From Streptomyces alboflavus (GTDB lineage Bacteria; Actinomycetota; Actinomycetes; Streptomycetales; Streptomycetaceae), in assembly GCF_000716675.1 (NCBI RefSeq), contig NZ_JNXT01000031.1, positions 27,377 through 91,376 on the forward strand: a stretch of DNA of 64,000 nucleotides, in the 5' to 3' direction. Shown in pieces: positions 34,885 to 44,072 of this stretch. The position numbers and the translations under genes are program-made. The notes below the pieces were generated by a model. It was not told the DNA's origin and did not search any database. It was given only the letters and a program-made list of their open reading frames with translations. Numbering within the stretch: the stretch's first letter is position 1; each line of letters starts with the position of its first letter.

Positions 34885-35784
34885 TCAAGCCGAGGGGGCG
34901 GGTCCATCGGTCAGGGAGCCGCCCAGCGGAGGCAGGTCGTCGTACCGGAGCAGCTCCGCGGACTCGTCGGCGTACGGCAGGAAGTCCGTCTGTGGAAGCA
35001 CCCAGCCCTCCTCGCCGAAGACGCGGGTGCCCTCCTCGCGCACGGAACGCTCGGCTCCGGCGCGGGCCACCCAGGTCTCGGGGTCCGGCCCGACCAGCTT
35101 CCCCAGGCGCGGGGAGGCCGCGAGCAGCGCCCGCAGCAGCGTCGCCTGGTCGCCGCCGCCCGGCCTGGGCAGGGCGCCGCCGGGGTCGGTGAGGACGCCG
35201 TGCGCGCTGAAGTAGATGTACGCGCCGCTCAGCCGCTCGCCCGACGGCAGCGTCATCGGGAACTGGTCACCCGGAAGCACCGCCCGCCGGTAGTCCGGGA
35301 ACTCGGTCTCGTCGACCGCCTTGAGCTGCGCCGAATCCAGCCACGTCAGGACGAGCTCGGTCGCCGCGGCGCGCTCCACGTACGGGGTGGCCGCCACGTA
35401 CCCGGCGGGGCTGATGTGCCCCGAGCAGCCCACGGCGATCCCCTCCACCCGCACCGGCGCCATCGGCACCGCCGCCGGGATGCCGAGGCGGGTGAGCTTG
35501 TGCGCGACCTGGCCGGGCGAGGCGTTCGAGCCGACCGCGATGACCGGGTGCCGGTCGCCCGTGCTCGCCTGCCCGAGGTCGGTGAGGACGGCGTCGAGCG
35601 GCTGCCCGTCGAGCTCCGTGACGCGCCAGTCGCCGAGCCGCCGCGGGCGCACGTCAAGCCGGAGCAGTTCGTCGCCGGTCAGGAGGGAAGGGCCGGGGGT
35701 CGGGCGTCCGGGGTAGGTCAGCGGCGCTCTCGCCGGTACGTCGTCCAAGCCGAGGCTTGCGAGGCTTCGGTCCTTTGTCGTCAC
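34885..35784 (-). CDS. Conserved protein of unknown function between the twin exporters
   Basis: The 299-residue cytoplasmic protein has a VIAVGSNASPGQ motif near residue 80, reminiscent of the GSN loop of gamma-glutamylcyclotransferase-like folds, and GYVAATPYVERAA and GDQFPMTLPSGERLSGAYIY further on. The resemblance is weak and no catalytic glutamate can be assigned with confidence. GTG start with AAAGG nine bases upstream. It may be unrelated to the exporters beside it. Confidence 0.65.
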   Translation of the reverse strand: MTTKDRSLASLGLDDVPARAPLTYPGRPTPGPSLLTGDELLRLDVRPRRLGDWRVTELDGQPLDAVLTDLGQASTGDRHPVIAVGSNASPGQVAHKLTRLGIPAAVPMAPVRVEGIAVGCSGHISPAGYVAATPYVERAAATELVLTWLDSAQLKAVDETEFPDYRRAVLPGDQFPMTLPSGERLSGAYIYFSAHGVLTDPGGALPRPGGGDQATLLRALLAASPRLGKLVGPDPETWVARAGAERSVREEGTRVFGEEGWVLPQTDFLPYADESAELLRYDDLPPLGGSLTDGPAPSA

Positions 35785-35956
35785 GGTGACGCCTTTCGGA
35801 ATGGTCGCGCGATGCGGAGACGCAGCCTGCCACGCGGGGTCCGACCGTCCCGGGACCCGCCCTCGCCTCCCGTGGCGCGATTGCTCGGGACGTGTCCTGG
35901 GAAAGATGCCAGTCCATTCTAGGTTGCCTCTCCAACTGGCCTGACAACGAGGGGAC

Positions 35957-36934
35957 TTGAGGCTGGTGGTGGATCGGTCGCGACGACACGGGCGGGGTCC
36001 GCACCCGCGGTACCGGAAATCCGTTCGCTGGTGGATCGCCGGTCACTCCGTGCACTCGCTGCTCCTGATGGCGCTGGCCGCGCTCGCGGTCCTCTCCGCC
36101 CTCGTCGCGGCGCTGTGGACGCTCGCCGAGACGTCGAAGCGGTCCTTGGGGGAGCGCTTCGGAGCCCAGGAACAGGTCTTCGACCTCGGCCTCACGGTCC
36201 TGCGCGCCTGCGTCGGCACCGACAATCTCGAACCGCAGCGCGACAACACCGCGCAGCAACTGCTCGCGACCGTCGCCTCGATCACCGGCGCGCTCGCCCC
36301 CGCGGTCCTCCTCGGCATCGTGCTGATCAAGATGTTCGCGCTGCGGCCCTTCGTCTGGCGGCGGCGCGCGAGCATCTCCCAGGCCAGGACCACGGACTTT
36401 CCCGACTACGCGCTGCGCTGCGCGAGCGGCCAGGACGCGGTCATCGCCATCCGCTTCTACAACCGCTTCGACAACCTGTCCGTCGTCGACCTCAGGGCCC
36501 GGGCGCACCTGCGCTACCTGGAGCCCTCACCGCACGACGGCAGCCTCGTCATCTACAAGAAGTGGCTGAAGGTCCTGGACGAGAAGGGCGAGCCCGCCGA
36601 CGAGCGCTACTGGCTCGCCGTGGAGCGCGGCGCGCCCTTCACCGTGTGGATACCGATCGAGGCCCCGGTGCCACGGCTGCCGTTCCGCGAGATCCAGGGC
36701 AAGGACCTGTCGCGGTCGAGCGGGGTCAAGCTGCTCGTCCGGCTGAGCGCGCGCACGGTGCGCCTGGGCACGGAGGTCGCGGACGAGCGCTGGTTCGACC
36801 TGGAGGCCGGGGACTTCGAGCTGGGCCGCTTCGTGCCGCTTGAGCCGGACCTGGACAAGGACGTGTGGCGGTGGGGCGGCTGGTCGCGGTTCGACGACCT
36901 GCTGCCGCCGGGGGACGGGCAGGGGGCCGGCTGA
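35957..36934 (+). CDS. Two-helix membrane protein resembling an inward-rectifier channel without selectivity filter
   Basis: The 325-residue protein has helices at about 34-56 and 103-127 and a beta-rich cytoplasmic domain of about 190 residues. The second helix and what follows (SITGALAPAVLLGIVLIKMF, then RCASGQDAVIAIRFYN and LRARAHLRYL) resemble the second helix and cytoplasmic domain of Kir channels. The loop between helices has no TxGYG filter. It may be a non-conducting or differently selective relative. TTG 35957 or GTG 35966 could be the start; GAGGGG precedes both. Confidence 0.7.
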   Translation: MRLVVDRSRRHGRGPHPRYRKSVRWWIAGHSVHSLLLMALAALAVLSALVAALWTLAETSKRSLGERFGAQEQVFDLGLTVLRACVGTDNLEPQRDNTAQQLLATVASITGALAPAVLLGIVLIKMFALRPFVWRRRASISQARTTDFPDYALRCASGQDAVIAIRFYNRFDNLSVVDLRARAHLRYLEPSPHDGSLVIYKKWLKVLDEKGEPADERYWLAVERGAPFTVWIPIEAPVPRLPFREIQGKDLSRSSGVKLLVRLSARTVRLGTEVADERWFDLEAGDFELGRFVPLEPDLDKDVWRWGGWSRFDDLLPPGDGQGAG

Positions 36935-36942
36935 GGCGGGCG

Positions 36943-37713
36943 TCAGGCGTCGCGCTTCTTCAGCAGGACGTAGCCGCCGAGCAGGGCCAGGGCCGTCCAC
37001 GCCACCATGATGCCGAGTCCGCCCCAGGGGCCGTACGGGGTGTCGTCGTCGAAGGGCGACTTCACCTGCATGATCTTGCTTCCGGCCTGGTCGGGCAGGA
37101 AGCGGCCGATCTTCTTCGTCGCCGACACATTGCCGAGGATGCTGGAGATCAGGAAGAAGAACGGCATCAGGATGCCGAGGGACAGCATCGGGCTGCGCAG
37201 CATCGCGGCGACGCCCATCGAGAACATCGCGATCAGCGTCATGTAGAGCCCACCGCCGATGACCGCCCGCAGCACGCCCGGATCGCCGAGGTGCGCCTTG
37301 TACTCGCCGAGCATCGCCTGGCCGAGGAAGAACGCGACGAAGCTGGTGGCGATGCCGACCACGAACGCGAGCAGCGCGGCGACCGCGACCTTGCTGAACA
37401 GGAACGTGCCGCGCTGCGGGACCGCCGCGAGCGAGGTGCGGATCATGCCGGTGTTGTACTCGTTGGAGACGACCAGGACACCGAAGACGATCATCGCGAG
37501 CTGGCCGAGCGACATCCCGGCGAAGCTGATGTACGTCGGATCGAAGGTGATCTTGTCCTCGCGGCTGAGGTTGTCGTAGTCGTTCTTCGACAGGATGCTG
37601 ATCAGCATGCCGAGGGCGATCGTGACGACGACGGCGAGGCCGAGCGTCCAGACGGTCGAGGCCACCGAGCGGATCTTGGTCCACTCCGACCTGAGTACCT
37701 GCGTCGCGGCCAT
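36943..37713 (-). CDS. ABC-2 exporter permease, second pair
   Basis: The 256-residue permease is a paralogue of 32541-33563 without the Pro/Gln extension. It shares the SEWTKIRSVASTVWTLG entry, the SNEYNTGMIRTSL loop and the LLKKRDA end. Six membrane helices are predicted. It is three bases from the ATPase gene upstream and eight bases from the convergent Kir-like gene. Confidence 0.9.
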   Translation of the reverse strand: MAATQVLRSEWTKIRSVASTVWTLGLAVVVTIALGMLISILSKNDYDNLSREDKITFDPTYISFAGMSLGQLAMIVFGVLVVSNEYNTGMIRTSLAAVPQRGTFLFSKVAVAALLAFVVGIATSFVAFFLGQAMLGEYKAHLGDPGVLRAVIGGGLYMTLIAMFSMGVAAMLRSPMLSLGILMPFFFLISSILGNVSATKKIGRFLPDQAGSKIMQVKSPFDDDTPYGPWGGLGIMVAWTALALLGGYVLLKKRDA

Positions 37714-37716
37714 GGC

Positions 37717-38730
37717 TCAGTTCCCCTTCCCCGGCTGCTGCCAGGTGGCGCCCCAGCCCTGACCCGGGGGAGTCCCGCCGGGCGGCGGTGCCGAACCGGG
37801 GTCGGCGGTGGTGGGCGGCTGGTGGTCCGCGTGCGCGTGGTACTCCACCGACTCGGCCGTGAGCTGCATGAAAGCTTCCTCCAACGAGGCCTGCTGCGGG
37901 CTGAGTTCATGCAGGACGAGCTGGTGCTGCGCGGCCAGCTCGCCCAGCTGCTCGGAGCCGGCGCCGTCCACTTCGAGCGTGCCGTTGCCCGCCTCGACGG
38001 CGGTGATGCCCGCCTCGTGCAGCACGTCAAGGAGACGCTCGCGCTGCGGGGAGCGAAGGCGGACGTAGGAGCGCGAGTTCTGCCGGATGAAGTCCGACAT
38101 GGAGGTGTCGGCGAGCAGCCGGCCCTGGCCGATGACGACGAGGTGCTCGGCGGTGAGCGCCATCTCGCTCATCAGGTGCGAGGAGACGAAGACCGTGCGG
38201 CCCTGGGCGGCGAGGGACTTCATCAGATTGCGGATCCAGTGGATGCCCTCGGGGTCGAGCCCGTTCACCGGCTCGTCGAACATCAGGATCTCGGGGTCGC
38301 CGAGCAGCGCGCCCGCGATGCCCAGGCGCTGGCCCATGCCGAGCGAGAAGCCCTTGGCCTTCTTCCTGGCGACCGCCGTCAGGCCCACGGTGTCCAGGAC
38401 CTCGTGGACCCGGGCGCGCGGAATGCCGTTGGACTGCGCCAGGCACAGCAGGTGGTTGAAGGCGCTGCGGCCGCCGTGCATGGCCTTGGCGTCGAGGAGC
38501 GCGCCGATGTACTTCAGCGGGTCCTTCAGCTGGGCGTAGTGCTTGCCGTCGATCCGCACATCGCCCGCGGTCGGGTTGTCGAGCCCCAGCATCATCCGCA
38601 TCGTCGTCGACTTGCCCGCGCCGTTCGGCCCGAGGAAGCCCGTGACGGTGCCCGGGTGGACGGTGAAGGTGAGGTTGTTGACGGCGACCTTCTCGCCGTA
38701 CCGCTTGGTAAGCCCCTCAAGCTCGATCAT
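37717..38730 (-). CDS. ABC exporter ATP-binding protein, second pair
   Basis: The 337-residue ATPase is a clear paralogue of 33560-34777: LTKRYGEKVAVNNLTF, Walker A GPNGAGKSTTMRM, LLDAKAMHGGRSA, LGMGQRLGIAGAL and Walker B ILMFDEPVNGLD. Its tail is shorter (about 25 residues, Pro/Gly/Gln-rich). Start is ATG 38730, or GTG 38736. The pair probably arose by duplication of the first. A terminator for filP lies just upstream. Confidence 0.92.
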   Translation of the reverse strand: MIELEGLTKRYGEKVAVNNLTFTVHPGTVTGFLGPNGAGKSTTMRMMLGLDNPTAGDVRIDGKHYAQLKDPLKYIGALLDAKAMHGGRSAFNHLLCLAQSNGIPRARVHEVLDTVGLTAVARKKAKGFSLGMGQRLGIAGALLGDPEILMFDEPVNGLDPEGIHWIRNLMKSLAAQGRTVFVSSHLMSEMALTAEHLVVIGQGRLLADTSMSDFIRQNSRSYVRLRSPQRERLLDVLHEAGITAVEAGNGTLEVDGAGSEQLGELAAQHQLVLHELSPQQASLEEAFMQLTAESVEYHAHADHQPPTTADPGSAPPPGGTPPGQGWGATWQQPGKGN

Positions 38731-38748
38731 GCGCACACGCTAAGACGG

Positions 38749-38789
38749 GACGGAGCCCCCTGCCACTCGGCGTGGCAGGGGGCTCCGTC
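38749..38789 (-). terminator. Perfect 18-bp terminator after filP
   Basis: Arms 38749-38766 and 38772-38789 are exact complements with a five-base loop. The minus-strand filP transcript runs into it. It also separates filP from the exporter operon. Confidence 0.93.
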
Positions 38790-38819
38790 GTCGTTCACCC
38801 CGTGTTGGCGCTCTCCGCG

Positions 38820-39755
38820 TCAGCGGCTCTGCTGGGCCGGGACCCCCCGCGAGATCGGCTCGTCCTCCGCGGGCGTGCCCGCGGCGGCGACAGCCGCGCC
38901 GGTGAGCGTCGCGAGCATCTCGCGGACGTTCGTCAGCTGGGCGTTGATGGAGTCGCGGCGGTTGGTGAGAGCCGCCAGCTCCCGCTCCGACTCGCTGCGG
39001 ATCCGGTCCGCCTTGGCGTTCGCGTCCGCGACGATGTCCTCGGCCTGGCGCTGTGCCGTCTCGACGGTCTGGCGGGCGCGGCGCTCGGCGTCCGTGCGCA
39101 GCTTCTCCGCCTCCAGGCGCAGCTGCTCCGCGCGGTGCTCGATCTCCGCGAGGCGCTTCTCGGCCTTGGCCTGACGCGAGGCCAGGTCGCGCTCGGACTG
39201 CTCCCGCCGCTTGGCGAGGTTCGTCTCGAAGTCGGCCGCGGCCTGGGCGGCCTTGGCGCGGGTCTCCTCGAAGAGGGCGTCCGCCTCCTCGCGCTTGGAC
39301 TGCGCGTCCTTCTGCGCCTCGGCGCGCAGCGCGCTCGCCTCGCCCTTGGCCTTCTCGACGATGCGGACGCCCTCGTCCTCGGCCTTGGACTTGCGCTCGG
39401 CGGCGAACGACTCGGCGTCGTTGCGCACCTGCTGGGCCGCGGACTCGGCGAGCTCACGGTGCTGCTCGGCGGCGCGCCGCGCCTCCTCGCGCAGGTCCTT
39501 CGCCTCCTCCTCGGCGAGACGGAGGATCTTCTCGACGCGAGCACCGAGCCCGGCGTACGACGGCTCGGCGTCGGCCACCTGAGCCTGGGCGTTCTGCGTC
39601 TCGAGGTGGAGTTCCTCGATGCGCTTTTCCAGAGCAGTGATACGGGTGAGAGCGGAGTCTCGGTCGGAGACGAGCTTGGAGATACGTTCGTCCACCTGAG
39701 CGCGGTCGTACCCACGCCGCACAAGCTCGAAGCCGTAGGGGGAAGTGTCGCTCAT
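38820..39755 (-). CDS. filP: Coiled-coil cytoskeletal protein FilP
   Basis: FilP is an intermediate-filament-like protein that assembles nets behind the hyphal tip, gives the wall stiffness and interacts with DivIVA in S. coelicolor. The 311-residue protein has a DivIVA-like start (YGFELVRRGYDRAQVDERI) and then an almost unbroken Ala/Glu/Arg/Lys coiled coil to about residue 270, and a short flexible end. ATG at 39755 follows AGGAACC and gives the expected MSDTSPYGFE N-terminus; an in-frame upstream start at 39857 is rejected. It lies directly downstream of scy in the same direction, in the known arrangement. Confidence 0.95.
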   Translation of the reverse strand: MSDTSPYGFELVRRGYDRAQVDERISKLVSDRDSALTRITALEKRIEELHLETQNAQAQVADAEPSYAGLGARVEKILRLAEEEAKDLREEARRAAEQHRELAESAAQQVRNDAESFAAERKSKAEDEGVRIVEKAKGEASALRAEAQKDAQSKREEADALFEETRAKAAQAAADFETNLAKRREQSERDLASRQAKAEKRLAEIEHRAEQLRLEAEKLRTDAERRARQTVETAQRQAEDIVADANAKADRIRSESERELAALTNRRDSINAQLTNVREMLATLTGAAVAAAGTPAEDEPISRGVPAQQSR

Positions 39756-39938
39756 GGGGTTCCTGTCGAATGAGACCGGGTGAGGTGATAGAGGGAATCC
39801 TAGGGGGCGTTGCGGCGTGTCATCGAGCGTATGCCCGTTTGATCTGGAGAATGACACCCCTTTTGAGTGGCTAACCGGCAGACTGCTTGCCAGCGACAGG
39901 GCCGAAGGTCCTCGCCGAGCACGGAACAGGCCCGGTGG

Positions 39939-42900
39939 CTAGCCTTCTGACGGCTTGCCACCCGAACGAGTCGCACCGGCCGCGGCCCCCGCCTTGACGC
40001 CACCGTCCTTGCCCCCGGTCTGCGGGGCCTCAAAGGATTCCAACGCCTCGAGCACGTCCTGGACACGGGAAATCTCCGCATTGATGTCCGCGCGGCGCCG
40101 CACGAGCACCTCCAGCTCCCGCTTGCCCTCGTCGACCATCTGCTCGGCCTCGGCCCGCGCCTCGTCACGCAGCCGCTCGGCCTCGCGCACCAGCTCGGCC
40201 TTCTTCGTCCCGGCCTCCTTGAGCAGGCCCTCGGCCTTCTTCACGGCGGCGATCCGCACCGAACTCGCCTCCGAATTGGCGTCCGCGACCAGCTCCTTGG
40301 CCTTCGCCTCGGCCTCCGCCAGCTGCTCCTCGGCGGCCTTGACCAGCGCGTCGCAGCGCTCGCCCGCGGTCTTCATCGCCTCCGCCGACTCGCGCCTGGC
40401 GCGCTCGTGCAGCTCCTCGATCTCCGTCGTGATGCGGTCGCGGTGCTCCTCGGAGCGCTCCCTTATCGCGGTCGCGTCCCTGCGGGCACCGACGAGCAGC
40501 TCATCGGCGTCCGTACGCGCCTTCTCCACCAGCGAGTTGCCCTCGACGGTGGCCTCGCCGACCAGACGCTCGGCCTCCTTGCGGGCCGCGCCGACCATGG
40601 TGTCGGCCTGCGCCTCCGCGTCCGTCGCCGACTTGAGCGCCTTCTCCTGGGCGTCCGCCGTCAGCTTCTCCGCCTCGGCCGCGGCCTCCGTGATGAGCGT
40701 GTCGACCTGCTCCGCGGCCTCCGTGCGCCGCTTGTTGGCCTCCTTGCGCGCCTCGTCGAGGGTGCGCTCGGCCTCCTCGCGTGCCTGCGACCTGACCCGC
40801 TCGGCCTCGGCGTCGGCCTCCTCCTTGACGCGCGCGGACTCGGTGCGGATCCGCTCGGCCTGCTGCTGCGCCGAGCCCACGTTCTCCGCGGCCTCCGCGC
40901 GCAGCCGCTCGGCGTCGCCCGAGGCGTCCGAGATCAGCTGCTCGGCCTTCGCCACGGACTCGGCCCGCACCCGCTCGGCCTCGGTGGCCGTGTCGGCCTT
41001 CAGCCGGTCGGTCTCGGCGATCGTCTCCGCCGTCAGGCGCTCGGCCTCGCTGCGGGCCTCGCCGATCAGGGTGTCGGCCTGGCTCGCCGCGTCGTTGCGG
41101 ATGCGGTTGGCGTCGTCGCGGGCGTCGGCACGGGTGCGGGCGGCGTCCTGCTCGGCTGTCGCGATGGTGTCCGACGCCTCCGTGCGCACCCGCTGGGCGT
41201 GCTCGGACGCGTCCGACCGCAGCTGCTCGGACTCCGCGATCGCCTCCGCGACCGTGCGCTCGGCAAGGGCCTTGGCGGCCTCCGCCTCCTGCGCCGCCTC
41301 CCTGCGCGTACGACTGGCGTCCTCGCCGGCCCGCTCCCGCTCCGCGTACGCGTCGGCGCGGACGCGGTCCGCCTCCTCCTGCGCCTCGCTGCGGGTGCGC
41401 TCCGCGGCGTGCTCGGCCGCCGAGCGCAGGCCCGCGATCTCCTCCTGCGCCTGCTCCTGCAGGCCCGACACGGAGTCCCGGACCGACTGGGCCTTCTGCT
41501 CGGCCGCCGACACCAGCTCCGTGGCCCGCGCCTCGGCCTCCTCGACCAGACGGACCGCCTCGGCCTGGGCCTCCTCCACGCGCTTGCGCGCCGACGCGAG
41601 CAGTTCCTCGCTCTGCTCGCGCGCCCGCTCCCGCTCCTGGTCGGCCTCCGTGCGCGCCGCGCCCAGGGTCTCCTCGGCCTCGCGGCGGCGCCGGACCGCC
41701 TCGTCCTGCGCGGCCGAGAGGGCCTCGGCGGCCTCCGCGGCGACGCGCTCGGCGGCCGCGGCGGCCTCCGCGCGCACCCGGTCCGCGGACTCCTGCGCCT
41801 CGGTCTTCAGCCGCTCCGCCTCGGCGGCCGCGTCCGAACGCAGCCGCACCGCCACCGACTCGCCCTCGGCACGCGCCTGCGAGGCGTCCGCCGCGGCCTC
41901 CGTGCGAAGGCGCTCGGCCTCCGTCTCCGCCTGCGACTGCAGCGCCCGGATCCGCTCGGCCGCCTCCGTGCGAAGGCGCTCCGTCTCCTCGGCGGCCTCA
42001 CGGCGGATCCGCTCGGACTCGGCGCGGGCGTCGCTCAGCGACTGCTCCGCCGCGGCCAGGCGCTCCTCGGCCTCGGTGTGCAGCCGGGTCAGCTCGGTGT
42101 CGGCCTCGGCCTTGCGGGCCGCGACCGCGCGCTCGGTCTCCTCGCGCAGCGCCTGCGCGGCGGTCTGCGCCTCCGACGTGACCGTCTCGGCCTGCTCGGC
42201 GGCCTCCGTGCGGTGCCGCTCGGCCTCCGCGCGGGTGCGCTCCAGGGTCTCCTCGGCCTGCTTGCGCAAGGAGGTGGCCCGCTCGATGGCCTCCGTGCGG
42301 ACCCGCTCGGCCTCGGTGGTCGCGGCCTGCCGGGCCTCCTCCGCGTCGGCCTTGGCCTTGCCGAGCAGCTCCTCGGCGGAGCGCGCCGCCTCCTCGATCT
42401 GCTGGACGGCCTCGCGCCGGGCCTCGCCGCGGATCTTCTCGCCCTCGGCGACCGCGTCGGCCCGCAGCTGCTCGGCCTCGCCGCGCAGCCGCCGCGCCTC
42501 CTCCTGCAGCTCGACCGTCTTGGCGCGGTACTCCTTGGTGTCGTCCTTCGCCGCGCCCTTCAGCTGCTCGGCGATGTCGTGCGCCTCGCCGCGCAGCCGG
42601 TCGGCCTCGGCCTCCGCCTCGGCGCGGACCCGCTCGGCCTCCTCGGCGGCGGCGCGCGTGGTCGCCTTCGCCTCCTCGGACGCCTTGTCCAGGACCTCCT
42701 CCGCGGTCCGCGCGGCCTTCGCGATCTCCGACGCCGTCTCCTCGGCGGTGATCGAACGGGCCTTCTCCGCGGCGTCCGCGATCAGCTTCTCGGCCTCGGC
42801 GCGGGCGTCCTGGACCTTCTGCTCGGCGGCCTCCTTGGCGGCCTCGGCCTCCTTGGTGGCCTCGCCGACGAGCCGGGCGACCTGCTCCTTGGCCGTACGC

Positions 42901-43823
42901 GTGCGCTGCTCGCCCGCGGCCTCGGCGGACGCCAGCTGCTTGGCCGCCGCCTCCTTGGCCTCGGCGACGACCTTGTCGGCCTCCGTGCGCGCCTCGCGCA
43001 GCGCCGTCTCCGCCTCCGCCATGCGCTGCTCGGCGCTCCGGCTCAGCTCGGCGGTCTTGCGGCGGGCCTGGTCGGACTCGGCGGCGGTGGACGAGCGCAG
43101 CGCCTCGGCGTGCTCGGTGGCCTCCTGGGCCTGGGTGGAGGCGGCGTTCAGGAGGCGCTCGGCGTCGGTGCGGGCCCGGCGCAGGAGCGCCTCGGCCTCC
43201 GCGCGGGCGCTCTCGGCGTCCGCGGTGAGCCGCTGGCGGGCCTGCTCGGCGACGCGCTCGGCCTCGGCGCGGGCGGCGGCGAGGGCCTGGTCTGCCTCGG
43301 CGCGCGACTCGTCGAGGAGGCGCCGGGCCTGCTGCTCGGTGCGGGCGCGCAGCTGCTCCGCCCACGCCACGTTCTCGTTGACGTGCGACTCGACGGTCTG
43401 GCGGCGCTCGTTCAGCTCCTGGTCGAGCTGCTGGCGCCGGGACACGGCCTCCGCGTGCAGCTCCGACTGGAGCCGGGCCTGCTGCTCGGCGTGCTCCTGG
43501 AGGATGCGCTGCGTCTGGGCGCGGGCGTCGCGCAGCTCGCGCTCGGCGTCGGCGCGCAGCTGTTCGGCCTGCACCTGCGCGTTCCGCAGCAGCTGCTCGG
43601 CCTGATAGCCGATGTCGGCGCTGTCGTAGGCAGGCCGGGACGCGAGGTTGCGGCGCGCCTCGTGCAGCTTGGCGCGCAACACCTCGACCTGGTAGCCGAG
43701 GTCCTCGGCGTGCTGGACGGCCTTCTCCCGCTCGGTCTTCAGCCGGTCCATCTCGGCCTCGAACCGAGAAAGATGGTCGGCCTCAGCCGGTCGTCGGCTG
43801 TCCTGGCTCTCGTAGCCCCGCAC
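39939..43823 (-). CDS. scy: Giant coiled-coil polarity protein Scy
   Basis: Scy is a molecular assembler of the hyphal tip that works with DivIVA, FilP and ParA to set new branch points. The 1294-residue protein starts with a DivIVA-like region (SRFEAEMDRLKTEREKAVQH) and continues as a very long coiled coil built from Ala/Glu/Arg/Lys with hendecad-type, about 51-residue periodicity known in this family. The only non-coiled part is a short Gly/Lys/Ala C-terminus. GTG at 43823 gives MRGYESQ, the start seen in relatives; GGAAGGA is 12 bases upstream. Long frames on the opposite strand are shadows of its repetitive, GC-rich composition. Confidence 0.95.
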   Translation of the reverse strand: MRGYESQDSRRPAEADHLSRFEAEMDRLKTEREKAVQHAEDLGYQVEVLRAKLHEARRNLASRPAYDSADIGYQAEQLLRNAQVQAEQLRADAERELRDARAQTQRILQEHAEQQARLQSELHAEAVSRRQQLDQELNERRQTVESHVNENVAWAEQLRARTEQQARRLLDESRAEADQALAAARAEAERVAEQARQRLTADAESARAEAEALLRRARTDAERLLNAASTQAQEATEHAEALRSSTAAESDQARRKTAELSRSAEQRMAEAETALREARTEADKVVAEAKEAAAKQLASAEAAGEQRTRTAKEQVARLVGEATKEAEAAKEAAEQKVQDARAEAEKLIADAAEKARSITAEETASEIAKAARTAEEVLDKASEEAKATTRAAAEEAERVRAEAEAEADRLRGEAHDIAEQLKGAAKDDTKEYRAKTVELQEEARRLRGEAEQLRADAVAEGEKIRGEARREAVQQIEEAARSAEELLGKAKADAEEARQAATTEAERVRTEAIERATSLRKQAEETLERTRAEAERHRTEAAEQAETVTSEAQTAAQALREETERAVAARKAEADTELTRLHTEAEERLAAAEQSLSDARAESERIRREAAEETERLRTEAAERIRALQSQAETEAERLRTEAAADASQARAEGESVAVRLRSDAAAEAERLKTEAQESADRVRAEAAAAAERVAAEAAEALSAAQDEAVRRRREAEETLGAARTEADQERERAREQSEELLASARKRVEEAQAEAVRLVEEAEARATELVSAAEQKAQSVRDSVSGLQEQAQEEIAGLRSAAEHAAERTRSEAQEEADRVRADAYAERERAGEDASRTRREAAQEAEAAKALAERTVAEAIAESEQLRSDASEHAQRVRTEASDTIATAEQDAARTRADARDDANRIRNDAASQADTLIGEARSEAERLTAETIAETDRLKADTATEAERVRAESVAKAEQLISDASGDAERLRAEAAENVGSAQQQAERIRTESARVKEEADAEAERVRSQAREEAERTLDEARKEANKRRTEAAEQVDTLITEAAAEAEKLTADAQEKALKSATDAEAQADTMVGAARKEAERLVGEATVEGNSLVEKARTDADELLVGARRDATAIRERSEEHRDRITTEIEELHERARRESAEAMKTAGERCDALVKAAEEQLAEAEAKAKELVADANSEASSVRIAAVKKAEGLLKEAGTKKAELVREAERLRDEARAEAEQMVDEGKRELEVLVRRRADINAEISRVQDVLEALESFEAPQTGGKDGGVKAGAAAGATRSGGKPSEG

Positions 43824-44072
43824 TGCGCGGTCCCGTCCTTCCCCAAGCTCTCGGCTTCGCTCGAGCAGGGGTGACCCCGTTCCTGGTCTCACACCCCTGC
43901 CGTACGAGTCCCGTCCAGCCGCCGAACGGGACCCCCGGAGAATGGTGTCAGATCAACAGTGGAGCTCGGGCTGCTGCCCCGATGCTCGTCCCCCGAAACC
44001 CGGACCCCGGCAAGCGACCGCCCAAGGTTTCGGACGGCCGCCCCCAACCCTACCGGCCCGGATATGTGGGGG

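Noticed and set aside
32541..34907. Single 788-codon ABC gene covering ATPase and permease
   Set aside because: The upstream part is a different frame of the ATPase gene. The permease has its own ATG at 33563 and overlaps the ATPase stop.
39955..43874. Open frames of more than 1100 codons on the plus strand opposite scy
   Set aside because: They mirror the repetitive, GC-rich coiled-coil gene. Their composition (Ser/Ala/Arg or Leu/Gly/Arg) lacks motifs and they have no ribosome sites.
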